DNA of 64,000 nucleotides, taken from Lentzea alba. Lineage in GTDB: Bacteria; Actinomycetota; Actinomycetes; Mycobacteriales; Pseudonocardiaceae. Shown here piece after piece: positions 1 to 7,710 of this stretch. The notes below the pieces were generated by a model that was not told where the DNA came from, did no database searches, and saw nothing but the letters and a program-made list of their open reading frames with translations. Each line of letters begins with the position of its first letter. The stretch's first letter is position 1. The position numbers and the translations under genes were made by a program. Where the stretch lies: positions 156,077 to 220,076 of the forward strand of contig NZ_JAAMPJ010000017.1 of assembly GCF_011067745.1 (NCBI RefSeq). The letters run 5' to 3'.

Positions 1-57
1 GACGCCCAGCGCCACCACGAGGACACAGCAGACCAGGGGAAGCAGCAGTCTAGGCAT
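1..57 (-). CDS. N-terminus of an exported protein (partial)
   Basis: Only the first 19 codons lie in the window. They begin with ATG and encode a short Met-Pro-Arg start followed by an unbroken run of Leu, Val, Cys and Ala, which is a signal peptide or first membrane helix. The gene runs off the left edge. It lies 61 nt downstream of the HIT gene on the same strand but has its own strong promoter, so it need not be part of the thrS operon. Two adjacent Cys at residues 10-11 could serve as a lipobox, but the helix continues past them. The product cannot be identified from this fragment. Confidence 0.6.
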   Translation of the reverse strand, partial: MPRLLLPLVCCVLVVALGV

Positions 58-92
58 GGATCGACTATCACTCGTGATCTATCGAAAGTCAA
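58..92 (-). promoter_or_regulatory. Strong promoter, leaderless start
   Basis: On the minus strand TTGACT (92-87) and GATAGT (69-64) are separated by 17 nt, close to the housekeeping -35/-10 pattern. Six nt separate the -10 from the ATG at 57, and there is no Shine-Dalgarno sequence. The transcript of the edge gene probably starts at or very near its start codon. Confidence 0.65.
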
Positions 93-118
93 CAGATAAC
101 GAGCGTCCAACGATCAAC

Positions 119-667
119 TCAGCCGACGGCCTTCCAGCCGTCCGCCAGCAGCTGGCGGGTCTCCCCGAGCAGTTGCGGCAACACCTTCGTGTGCCCGATG
201 ACCGGCATGAAGTTCGCGTCCCCACCCCACCTCGGCACGACGTGCTGGTGCAGATGCGCGGCAATCCCGGCACCGGCGACGACACCCTGGTTCATGCCGA
301 CGTTGAACCCGTGCGGCGCCGCGACGTGTCGCGCCACCCGCATCGCCTTCTGCGTGAACGCGGCGAACTCGGCGGTCTCCGACTCCGTCAGGTCGGTGTA
401 GTCCGGCACGTGCCGATACGGCAGCACCATCAGATGACCGGGGTTGTACGGGTAGAGGTTCAAAACAGCGAAGACCTCGGCACCGCGAGCGATGATCAGG
501 CCGTCCGAGTCGTCCAACTCGACAACTCGGCAGAACGGGCACCCGGAAGGTTCGTCACCGTCCGCCTTGCCCTCGCCCTTTACATACGACAAGCGGTGCG
601 GAGTCCACAAACGCTGCAATGCGTCGTGGACCCCGACACCGTCCTGCTCGGAAAACTCAGACGTCAC
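119..667 (-). CDS. HIT-family hydrolase/phosphorylase (AP4A phosphorylase-like)
   Basis: The 182-aa protein carries the histidine triad as HLHQHVVP with His138, His140 and His142; the middle residues form the nucleotide-phosphoryl intermediate in this family. A CPFC pair at 43-46 probably binds zinc. The closest known type is the actinobacterial HIT protein encoded beside thrS (Rv2613c of Mycobacterium tuberculosis), which acts on diadenosine tetraphosphate. The GTG start overlaps the thrS stop as GTGA, so the two genes are translationally coupled. This fits a role in removing AP4A made as a side product by aminoacyl-tRNA synthetases. That link is inference; fold and family are clear from the sequence. 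Confidence 0.9.
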   Translation of the reverse strand: MTSEFSEQDGVGVHDALQRLWTPHRLSYVKGEGKADGDEPSGCPFCRVVELDDSDGLIIARGAEVFAVLNLYPYNPGHLMVLPYRHVPDYTDLTESETAEFAAFTQKAMRVARHVAAPHGFNVGMNQGVVAGAGIAAHLHQHVVPRWGGDANFMPVIGHTKVLPQLLGETRQLLADGWKAVG

Positions 668-2679
668 GAGAGCAGTTCCGCCGTGGGCGAGGCGTTCTCG
701 CGGCGCTGCACCCACTCGACGATCTGTTCGACCGCCCGCTCCACCGGAACGCCGTTGATCTGCGTGCCGTCGCGGAACCGGAACGACACCGCGTTCGCCT
801 CCACGTCCTTGGCGCCGGCCAGGAGCATGAACGGCACCTTCTGCATGGTGTGGTTGCGGATCTTCTTCTGCATGCGGTCGTCGGACGCGTCGACGTCCAT
901 GCGGATGCCCTGCTTGCGCAGGACTTCCCGCAGCGCGAACAGGTGGTCCGCGTTCTCGCTGGTCACCGGGATGCCCATGACCTGCACCGGCGCGAGCCAC
1001 GCCGGGAACGCGCCCGCGTAGTGCTCGGTCAGCACGCCGAAGAACCGCTCGATCGAGCCGAACAACGCGCGGTGGATCATGATCGGCTGCTGGCGCGAGC
1101 CGTCCGGCGCGGTGTACTCCAGCTCGAACCGCTTCGGCTGGTTGAAGTCCAGCTGGATGGTCGACATCTGCCACGAACGGCCGATGGCGTCCTTGGCCTG
1201 CACGGAGATCTTCGGGCCGTAGTACGCGGCGCCACCGGGGTCCGGCACCAGCTCGAGGCCGGAGTCGATCGCGGCCTGTCGCAGCGTCTCGGTCGCCTCT
1301 TCCCACTCCTGCGGGTCACCGATGAACTTCGGCGAGTCGTCGCGAGTGGAAAGCTCCAGGTAGAAGTCGGTCAGACCGTAGTCGGCGAGCAGGTCCAGCA
1401 CGAACTTGAGCAGCGACCGAAGCTCACCCGGCATCTGCTCCTTCGTGCAGTAGATGTGCGAGTCGTCCATCGTCAGACCGCGCACCCTGGTGAGGCCGTG
1501 CACCACGCCGGACTTCTCGTACCGGTAGACCGTGCCGAACTCGAACAGCCGCAGGGGCAGCTCGCGGTAGGACCGCCCGCGCGACCTGAAGATCAGGTTG
1601 TGCATCGGGCAGTTCATGGCCTTGAGGTAGTAGTCCTCACCCTCGAACTCGATGGGCGGGAACATCGTGTCGGCGTAGTACGGCAGGTGGCCGGAGGTGT
1701 GGAACAGCCCGCTCTTGCTGATGTGCGGGGTGTTCACGAACTCGTAGCCGGACTCCTCGTGCCTGCGGCGCGCGTAGGTCTCCAGCTCGCGGCGGATGAT
1801 GCCGCCCTTCGGGTGGAACACCGCCAGGCCGGAGCCCAGCTCGTCCGGGAACGAGAACAGGTCCAGCTCGACACCCAGCTTGCGGTGGTCGCGGCGCTCG
1901 GCCTCGGCCAGGCGCTCCAGGTACGCGTCCTGCGCCTCCTGCGACTCCCACGCGGTGCCGTAGATGCGCTGCAGCTGCGGGTTGTTCTCGTTGCCCCGCC
2001 AGTACGCGGCGGCGACGCGGGTCAGCTTGAACGCCGGGATGTGCTTCGTGGTCGGCACGTGCGGGCCGCGGCACAGGTCGCCCCACACCTGCTCGCCGGA
2101 GCGCGGGTCGAGGTTGTCGTAGATCGTCAGCTCGCCGCCGCCGACCTCCATGATCTCACTGGTGTCGACGTCGCTCTTGATGTCGACGAGCTCCAGCTTG
2201 AACGGCTCCTTCGCGAGCTCGCTCTTCGCGGCGTCGATCGACTCGACCACCCGGCGCGAGAACCGCTGCGAGGACTTGATGATCTGCTTCATGCGCTTCT
2301 CCAGCGCCTGCAGGTCCTCGGGCGTGAACGGCTTCTCGACCTGGAAGTCGTAGTAGAAACCGTCCTTCACGGGCGGGCCGATGCCGAGCTTGGCCTCGGG
2401 GAACTGCTGCTGCACCGCCTGCGCCAGCACGTGCGCGGCGGAGTGGCGGATGACGCTGCGGCCGTCCTCGGTGTCCGCGGCGACGGCCTCGACCTCGACG
2501 TCGACCTGCGGGGTCCACGACAGGTCGCGCAGGTGGCCCTCGGCGTCCTTCACGACGACGATCGCGTCGGAGCCCTTGCCGGGCAGCCCGGCCTCGCGCA
2601 CGGCCGTGCCCGCCGTCGTCCCAGCCGGAACCACCACGCGAGGCGGGTTCTGGGCGACTACTGGGCGCGACTCGGACAC
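664..2679 (-). CDS. thrS: Threonine-tRNA ligase
   Basis: This 671-aa class II synthetase charges tRNA-Thr with threonine in the cytoplasm. Domains in order are an N-terminal TGS domain (about 1-65), the editing domain with HSAAH (His79, His83) and DLCRGPH (Cys203, His207), the catalytic core (about 270-560) and a C-terminal anticodon-binding domain. The zinc site of the active centre is visible as Cys357 (MNCPMH), His408 (DDSHIY) and a His before ALFGSIERFF. The length is normal for a bacterial ThrRS with editing domain. The GTG start has AGGAG upstream. The HIT gene follows with a 4-nt overlap. Confidence 0.98.
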   Translation of the reverse strand: MSESRPVVAQNPPRVVVPAGTTAGTAVREAGLPGKGSDAIVVVKDAEGHLRDLSWTPQVDVEVEAVAADTEDGRSVIRHSAAHVLAQAVQQQFPEAKLGIGPPVKDGFYYDFQVEKPFTPEDLQALEKRMKQIIKSSQRFSRRVVESIDAAKSELAKEPFKLELVDIKSDVDTSEIMEVGGGELTIYDNLDPRSGEQVWGDLCRGPHVPTTKHIPAFKLTRVAAAYWRGNENNPQLQRIYGTAWESQEAQDAYLERLAEAERRDHRKLGVELDLFSFPDELGSGLAVFHPKGGIIRRELETYARRRHEESGYEFVNTPHISKSGLFHTSGHLPYYADTMFPPIEFEGEDYYLKAMNCPMHNLIFRSRGRSYRELPLRLFEFGTVYRYEKSGVVHGLTRVRGLTMDDSHIYCTKEQMPGELRSLLKFVLDLLADYGLTDFYLELSTRDDSPKFIGDPQEWEEATETLRQAAIDSGLELVPDPGGAAYYGPKISVQAKDAIGRSWQMSTIQLDFNQPKRFELEYTAPDGSRQQPIMIHRALFGSIERFFGVLTEHYAGAFPAWLAPVQVMGIPVTSENADHLFALREVLRKQGIRMDVDASDDRMQKKIRNHTMQKVPFMLLAGAKDVEANAVSFRFRDGTQINGVPVERAVEQIVEWVQRRENASPTAELLS

Positions 2680-2713
2680 GATGACTCCTAGTTGGAAGTT
2701 TTCGGTTTGCGGA

Positions 2714-3205
2714 TCAGATGCTATCGGTGCTCAAGATGGACATGACGATCGCGTCGTAGAAGACGCCGTCCCAGAGCAGGGCGTCCCTCAGCCGGCCTTC
2801 CTCGCGGAAGCCGCACTTCTTGTAGACGTGGATCGCCCGTTCGTTGAACTCGTACACCTCCAGGTCGACCCGGTGCAGGTCGAGCACGTTGAACGCGTGG
2901 TCGAGGACGTGCTTGATCGCGATGGTGCCGTAGCCCTTGCCGAAGCCGTCCCAGAGCGCGATCCGAAGTCCCGACTTCCGGTTGTGCGCGTCGATCGGGT
3001 TCAGCACGACCTCGCCGATGCACTTCCCGTCCTCGACGATGGCGCGGGTGTAGCGGTCCGGATCGTTGAGCGTGCGCTCGACGTACGCCTCGTAGTCCTG
3101 CAGCGTGAACGTGGCGTGCGTGCCGGTGAGCCGGTTGACCTCGGCGTTGTCCGAACTCGCGTGCAGCTGTGCGGCGAACTCAGGGCGGAGCGGTACGAGT
3201 TCCAT
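2714..3205 (-). CDS. GNAT-family N-acetyltransferase
   Basis: The 163-aa protein has the GNAT fold in order: an N-terminal beta-alpha part, the central IGEVVLNPID strand, the acetyl-CoA loop around GFGKGYGTIAIKHVL (the RimJ/RimL-like G-x-G-x-G/A pattern), and the closing EVYEFNERAIHVYKKCGFRE segment typical of RimJ/RimL proteins. It probably transfers an acetyl group to an amine of a small molecule or protein N-terminus. The substrate cannot be read from sequence. It lies 34 nt upstream of thrS on the same strand and may be co-transcribed with it. Confidence 0.88.
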   Translation of the reverse strand: MELVPLRPEFAAQLHASSDNAEVNRLTGTHATFTLQDYEAYVERTLNDPDRYTRAIVEDGKCIGEVVLNPIDAHNRKSGLRIALWDGFGKGYGTIAIKHVLDHAFNVLDLHRVDLEVYEFNERAIHVYKKCGFREEGRLRDALLWDGVFYDAIVMSILSTDSI

Positions 3206-3393
3206 GCCTCCATCGAACCGGGTGCGCGCAACCGGTTTGTGGAACCGGACGCTCCGAGCGTGCGTCAGTTAGCTCGACCGGGTGGTTTCCAGGCCGCGAT
3301 TCATACGCAGACGGTTCTGAGTGGTTTTTCGGATGCGTCTCGATGGGCGGGGCGAGCAGTCTGTGTGCCCGGCCCGCCGTTAGGAGCACCGAC

Positions 3394-3678
3394 ATGCACG
3401 ACCTGGTCGTCGAATGCCCGGTCCACCTCACCGAGTCCAACCGGGACGAACTGCGCCTGCTCTACACCGACCTGCGCGACCACTACGCGCGCCGCGACGC
3501 CCGTGACGGCACGCGCACGACGCTGCACTTCGTGTGGTCCGGCGTGCTCGATCCCGAACTCTTCGGTGCGACCTACGCCGACCAGCGGCACGTCTTCATC
3601 GCCTCCCGCCCCGTGATCAACTCCTTGCGAGGCGCTGACCTGCCCGAATCGCTGCGTCACGGCGTCTGCACGGCCTGA
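3394..3678 (+). CDS. Small conserved-type hypothetical protein
   Basis: This 94-aa protein starts at ATG 3394 behind TAGGAG (3381-3386). An in-frame extension upstream to 3169 has no ribosome site and overlaps the acetyltransferase start, so it was rejected. The sequence is soluble and mixed alpha/beta, with an acidic, basic and Tyr-rich first half and a VFIASRPVINSLRG segment. No signal peptide, membrane segment or known motif is visible. It is divergent from the acetyltransferase and stands alone. The function is unknown. Confidence 0.6.
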   Translation: MHDLVVECPVHLTESNRDELRLLYTDLRDHYARRDARDGTRTTLHFVWSGVLDPELFGATYADQRHVFIASRPVINSLRGADLPESLRHGVCTA

Positions 3679-3748
3679 TCGTCCGGCTTCAGGAAACGGA
3701 CAGGCGGCTGTCAGCCTCAGCTCAGCCGAACGGCGCATCGTTGAGGAC

Positions 3749-4258
3749 ATGAGCGAGCAGGGACCGACGCCTCCGCGGGAGCAGTCGAGCAACGAACCGC
3801 AGGCCGCCCAGCCTGCACCGGACCAGGCAACGACCCCGCTGCCGGCCGAAGCACCGGCCACGCCTGGTCAGCACCCCGCCCCGGACCAGCCGGCGGCGAC
3901 AGCGGCGGAACCACCCCCGGCGACAGCACCGGCCACGCCACAGCCGGCACCGACAGCCGCGGAAGCACCCCCGGCAGCGGCACCGATCCCTTCGGCTGCA
4001 GCACCCGCCAGCCGTGGCCGCGCGAGGCGTTTCGCGGGACACCGCGCCACCCAACTGGTGGCCGTGGGACTGCTGGGCCTCGTCCTCGGCGGCGGCATCG
4101 TGGGAGCCGTCGCAGCTAACCGCTTCGACGACCGCGGCGGACCGGGTCACGTCCGCGTCCACGACCGAGGCGACCGCGGCCCGGACCGCGGTGATCGGGG
4201 TGACCGCTTCGAGCAGCGCGGTCCGTTCAGCGACCGCGGCGACCGCGGCGAGCGGTAA
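3749..4258 (+). CDS. Single-pass membrane protein with Pro/Ala-rich and Asp-Arg-Gly-rich flanks
   Basis: The 169-aa protein has three parts. Residues 1-90 are a low-complexity Pro, Ala, Glu and Thr stretch without Cys, followed by an Arg-rich patch (RGRARRFAGHR). One clear membrane helix follows (about 107-128, LVAVGLLGLVLGGGIVGAVA). The tail is built of DRG repeats and is highly charged. Cytosolic Pro-rich N-terminus, one helix and an extracellular charged tail is the likely topology under the positive-inside rule. Such proteins are common in Pseudonocardiales and have no assigned role. A large hairpin follows the stop. Confidence 0.7.
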   Translation: MSEQGPTPPREQSSNEPQAAQPAPDQATTPLPAEAPATPGQHPAPDQPAATAAEPPPATAPATPQPAPTAAEAPPAAAPIPSAAAPASRGRARRFAGHRATQLVAVGLLGLVLGGGIVGAVAANRFDDRGGPGHVRVHDRGDRGPDRGDRGDRFEQRGPFSDRGDRGER

Positions 4259-4265
4259 CCCGACC

Positions 4266-4318
4266 GAGCGCACGACTCACGTCCTGCCCGAGTCCCCGAC
4301 GACGTGAGTCGTGCGCTC
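4266..4318. terminator. 18-bp perfect inverted repeat
   Basis: Arms 4266-4283 and 4301-4318 are perfectly complementary with a 17-nt loop. It begins 8 nt after the stop of the membrane protein gene and lies between convergent genes, so it is probably a bidirectional terminator. There is no U-tract, as is usual in high-GC actinomycetes. Confidence 0.7.
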
Positions 4319-4321
4319 CCC

Positions 4322-4380
4322 AAAGCCATGAACGGCGCTTTCGTGGACCCCAAGTCCACAAAAGCGCCGTTCATGGCTTT
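4322..4380. terminator. 27-bp inverted repeat overlapping a stop codon
   Basis: Arms 4322-4348 and 4354-4380 match at 26 of 27 positions with a 5-nt loop. The right arm enters the stop codon of the acyl-CoA synthetase gene. The stem is far longer than a terminator needs and starts and ends with AAAGCC/GGCTTT, which suggests a mobile or multi-copy palindromic element acting as a terminator. Confidence 0.7.
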
Positions 4381-6028
4381 AGTTCGAGTGCGGTTGCGAG
4401 CCCAGTCTGATCGCCAGCAGCTGGCGTCGGAGCACTTTGCCGGTCGCGTTGCGCGGCAGCTTCGGCACGACGACGACCTCGCGCGGAACCTTGTGCCGAG
4501 CCAGCCGGGTCCGCACGAACTCGCGCAGCTCCCGCACGTCGATCCGCGCCCCCGCCACCGGCACCACGAAGGCGCGCAACCGTTGCCCGTACTCGGGGTC
4601 CGGCACGCCGAGCACCGCCGCGTCGCGCACGCGGTAGTGCGTCATCAACAGGTTCTCCACCTCGACCGGGTACACGTTCTCGCCGCCGGACACGATCATG
4701 TCGTCCTCGCGGCCGTCGAAGTAGAGCCGTCCACTCGGGTCGAAGTGGCCGAGGTCGCCGGTCGCGACGAGGCCGTCGATGCGTTCCTTCTGCGAGCCGT
4801 CGGTGTACTCGTCGACGGTCAGCGAGCCGCGCACGAAGATCCGGCCGGTCACGAACGACCGGGTGATCCGGTTTCCGTCGTTGTCGTAGACGCGGACGAT
4901 GCAGTTGTGCGGTGGCATGCCGACGCTCGACGGCGCGGCTTCGAGGTCCTGAGGCGTGGCCACGGTGGCGACGGCGACCTCCGTCGAACCGTAGAGGTTG
5001 TAGAGCACCGGACCGAGCACGGCCTGGGTGCGGTGCACGAGGTCCGTCGGGATCGCGGCGCCGGAGCAGAACACCACGCGCAGGTGGCGCAGGTCGAACG
5101 AGTCGATCACGGACCGGTCCAGTTCCATGATCCGCTGCAGCATCGTCGGCACCAGCACGATCGTCGTGCAGCGCTGGCCCTGCACCGACCACAGCGTCTT
5201 GCGCGGGTCGAACCGGCGTTGCAGCACCGCGCGCGAGCCGAGCGACATGGCGAGGGTCAGGTGCGAGTAGCCGACGGAGTGGAAGATCGGCGCGGCGATG
5301 AACGTCGATTCCCCGGAGTGCATGGGGATGCGGTCGAGGAAGTCCGATGCCGTCAGGACCGACTTGATCTCGCGGGCGGTGCCCTTCGGCACGCCGGTCG
5401 TTCCGGACGTCAGCTGGATGACGACACCCGGTTCGCGCGGGGGTTCCAGTTCGCCGCGCGGGGCTTTCGCCACCAGCTGGTCGAGTGTCGGCGTGCGACG
5501 GTCGAGTCCGTCGCGCGACCAGGCGAGCCAGCGCGGGATCGACGGCGGCAGCTGGTGGAACAGCGGCGTGAACTCCTCGTCGTGAATGACGAGCGACGCG
5601 CGTTCACGTTGCAGAAGGTCCAAAACGACCGGAGCGCCGAAGCCCGTGTTCACCAACAACACGCGGACGCCGAGCTTCGCGCACGCCAGCAGCGACTCGA
5701 CCATGCCGCGGTGGTTGCGGCACATCAACGCGACGATGTGGGTGTGCTGCACCCCCAGCGCGCGCAAGCCCTGCGCGATCGCGGTGGAACGCCGGTCGAG
5801 CTGGCGGTAGGTCATCGAACCGCGTTCGTCGACGATCGCGACACCGTCCGGGTTCAGCAGAACGGAACGGCGCAGTGCCGTGACGTTCGGCCCCCAGACC
5901 TTCACCTCTTTCAACGCCTGCACGGACATCTTGAAGTTCCTGAGACTCACCATGCCCGCGGCGGACAAGACACGGAGTGAGTGCACCCGGCCCATGGCGT
6001 CGCGAAACACCTTGCGCAACCCTGGCAT
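4379..6028 (-). CDS. Acyl-CoA synthetase (AMP-dependent, FadD type)
   Basis: The 549-aa protein belongs to the adenylate-forming ANL superfamily and probably activates a fatty or other carboxylic acid to its CoA thioester. Visible core motifs are the P-loop LTSGTTGVPKG (about 206-216), YGSTE (about 343), GDLGHFDPSGRLYF with GREDDMI, and NATGK near the C-terminus with the catalytic lysine at about 531. The ATG at 6028 was chosen because GAGGAG lies 6 nt upstream; an ATG 21 nt earlier has no such site. It stands alone with its own terminator. The N-terminal region resembles mycobacterial FadD2/FadD12-type long-chain enzymes, but the chain length is a guess. Confidence 0.9.
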   Translation of the reverse strand: MPGLRKVFRDAMGRVHSLRVLSAAGMVSLRNFKMSVQALKEVKVWGPNVTALRRSVLLNPDGVAIVDERGSMTYRQLDRRSTAIAQGLRALGVQHTHIVALMCRNHRGMVESLLACAKLGVRVLLVNTGFGAPVVLDLLQRERASLVIHDEEFTPLFHQLPPSIPRWLAWSRDGLDRRTPTLDQLVAKAPRGELEPPREPGVVIQLTSGTTGVPKGTAREIKSVLTASDFLDRIPMHSGESTFIAAPIFHSVGYSHLTLAMSLGSRAVLQRRFDPRKTLWSVQGQRCTTIVLVPTMLQRIMELDRSVIDSFDLRHLRVVFCSGAAIPTDLVHRTQAVLGPVLYNLYGSTEVAVATVATPQDLEAAPSSVGMPPHNCIVRVYDNDGNRITRSFVTGRIFVRGSLTVDEYTDGSQKERIDGLVATGDLGHFDPSGRLYFDGREDDMIVSGGENVYPVEVENLLMTHYRVRDAAVLGVPDPEYGQRLRAFVVPVAGARIDVRELREFVRTRLARHKVPREVVVVPKLPRNATGKVLRRQLLAIRLGSQPHSN

Positions 6029-6203
6029 CAACAGCTCCTCGCGCTGCAAGTCCCCGAGGTATTCGGACGGTAACTGTCCGCAAGGCTCACGCCAAGTGTT
6101 GTTCCATGCGGAATTCGCATGACAACGGGACAGTTGAACCTGAAAACGTTTTCACGTTGCTGTTTTCTGACAACAACCCTTCCACACTGCTGCCTTTGCC
6201 GGA

Positions 6204-6219
6204 GTCTGACCGGTCAGAC
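6204..6219. promoter_or_regulatory. 16-bp perfect palindrome at the end of the GntR gene
   Basis: GTCTGACC/GGTCAGAC is a perfect palindrome without loop and overlaps the stop codon of the GntR gene. FadR/FCD-type regulators often bind TGGTnnnACCA-like palindromes, so it could be an operator; a weak terminator is equally possible. No second copy was found in the divergent region at 11.1 kb. Confidence 0.3.
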
Positions 6220-6912
6220 CAAAAAGCCGCGCAGCAGTGATGCCGTTCCGTCGAGGTGCTCGGCCATCGCCTGCCGTGCCGACGCCGGGTCTCCGTCCAA
6301 AATGGAGGTGATGATGCGCTCGTGCTGGGCGTTGGAGTGCGCGAGGTTCGGTTCGAGCAGCGGGATGGTGTCGAGCAGCTCGTTGACCCGCATGCGCGAG
6401 TCGGCGACCGCGGCCGTCAGTGCCGCGGACCCGGTGGCCTCGGCGATCGCGAGGTGCAGCCGCGAGTCCTTGCGCCGGTACTCCCCCACCGACGCGGTGG
6501 AGGCCTCTTCCAGCCGGGCCCGCAGCCCGCGCCGTTCGGCGGGTCCCAGCGAGCGACCCGCCGCGGCTTCCGCGGCTCCCGTCTCCAGGACCTTCCTCAA
6601 CGTCAGCGCGTCGTGGATGTCGCCGAACTCCTTGCCGGGCGCGGGCTTCGGGATCACTTCGTTGACGAACGTGCCCCCGTACCGGCCGCGCCGGGACTCG
6701 ACGTAGTCGTTCTCCTGAAGGGACCTGATGGCCTCGCGCACGGTCACCCGGCTCACGCCGAGCCGGGTGGCCAGATCCCGTTCGGACGGCAGCCGCTCGC
6801 CCGGCGCGACGACGCCGAGCCGGATGGCCTGCATGAGCCGTTCGACGGTCTCCTCGAAGGCGTTGCCCGCTCGCACGGGACGGAACAACGCCTCCTGCGC
6901 GTGTTCCATCAT
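6214..6912 (-). CDS. GntR-family regulator (FadR/FCD subgroup)
   Basis: This 232-aa protein has an N-terminal winged helix-turn-helix (about 15-80, core LPSERDLATRLGVSRVTVRE) and an all-helical C-terminal FCD ligand domain (about 100-225) with the metal-ligand type residues Asp, His and His (SRLHLAIAEAT; HERIITSI; MAEHLDG). FCD proteins sense small carboxylic acids. It is the last gene of the operon that starts with the glutamine-synthetase-like gene, and its ATG directly follows the SDR stop codon (TAGATG). The natural inference is local control of this locus, with a pathway acid or gamma-glutamyl intermediate as effector. Confidence 0.92.
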   Translation of the reverse strand: MMEHAQEALFRPVRAGNAFEETVERLMQAIRLGVVAPGERLPSERDLATRLGVSRVTVREAIRSLQENDYVESRRGRYGGTFVNEVIPKPAPGKEFGDIHDALTLRKVLETGAAEAAAGRSLGPAERRGLRARLEEASTASVGEYRRKDSRLHLAIAEATGSAALTAAVADSRMRVNELLDTIPLLEPNLAHSNAQHERIITSILDGDPASARQAMAEHLDGTASLLRGFLV

Positions 6913-7680
6913 CTACAGGGGTGTCACGTACGCGCCGGCGATGCCGCCGTCCACGAGGAAGTTCGACGCGGTCATGAACGACGAGTCGTCGGACGCGAGA
7001 AACGCGACCGCCGCGGCGATTTCCTCGGGTTCGGCGAACCTACCGAGCGGTACGTGCACCAGCCGACGCGCGGCCCGCTCCGGGTCCTTCGCGAACAGCT
7101 CCTGCAGCAGCGGGGTGTTGACCGGCCCGGGGGAAAGCGCATTCACCCGGATGCCCTCGCGCGCGAACTGCACGCCGAGCTCACGCGACATCGCCAGCAC
7201 GCCGCCCTTCGACGCCGTGTAGGAGATCTGCGAGGTGGCCGCGCCCATCGTCGCCACGAACGACGCCGTGTTGATGATGGAACCCTTGCCGTTGGCCTGC
7301 ATGTGCGGAATGGCGTACTTGCAACACAAATAAACCGACGTGAGGTTCACCTTCTGCACGCGGTCCCACGCCTCGATGCCCGTGGTCAGGATCGAGTCGT
7401 CGTCAGGCGGCGAGATGCCCGCGTTGTTGAACGCGATGTCCAGCTTGCCGTAAGTGTCCACAGTGGTCTGGAAGAGGGCCTTGACCTGTTCCTCGTCGGT
7501 CACGTCGACCTGGACGAACAGCCCGCCGACCTCGTCCGCGGCCGCCTTGCCGGACGCGGGGTCGAGATCGGCGACGACGACCTTCGCGCCTTCGCTCGCG
7601 AACCTGCGCGCGGTCGCGAGGCCGATGCCGCTAGCGCCACCCGTCACGACGGCCACGCGGCCCTCGAGTCGCTGCACCAT
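6913..7680 (-). CDS. Short-chain dehydrogenase/reductase
   Basis: The 255-aa classical SDR has the NAD(P) motif TGGASGIG (13-20), NNAG (85-88) and the catalytic triad Ser140, Tyr154 and Lys158 (YTASK). Asp38 at the end of the second beta strand (VVVADLD) points to NAD(H). It lies 30 nt downstream of the aldehyde dehydrogenase gene in the same operon. In a gamma-glutamyl ethanolamine pathway an alcohol-oxidising enzyme is needed to turn gamma-glutamylethanolamide into the aldehyde, and this protein is the obvious candidate. That substrate is inference. Confidence 0.92.
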   Translation of the reverse strand: MVQRLEGRVAVVTGGASGIGLATARRFASEGAKVVVADLDPASGKAAADEVGGLFVQVDVTDEEQVKALFQTTVDTYGKLDIAFNNAGISPPDDDSILTTGIEAWDRVQKVNLTSVYLCCKYAIPHMQANGKGSIINTASFVATMGAATSQISYTASKGGVLAMSRELGVQFAREGIRVNALSPGPVNTPLLQELFAKDPERAARRLVHVPLGRFAEPEEIAAAVAFLASDDSSFMTASNFLVDGGIAGAYVTPL

Positions 7681-7710
7681 CTGTTGTTCTCCTGTCAGGT
7701 ATGCCGAAAA

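Noticed and set aside
619..2691. Long open frame on the plus strand opposite thrS
   Set aside because: It mirrors the thrS coding sequence, is extremely rich in Arg, Val, Leu and Asp without a ribosome site, and is the usual antisense artefact of GC-rich codon bias.
3169..3393. N-terminal extension of the small gene at 3394
   Set aside because: No ribosome site, and it overlaps the start of the divergent acetyltransferase; the ATG at 3394 has TAGGAG in front.
4304..5980. Long plus-strand frame opposite the acyl-CoA synthetase
   Set aside because: It starts within the hairpin region, has no motif and lies fully antisense to a gene with all ANL motifs.
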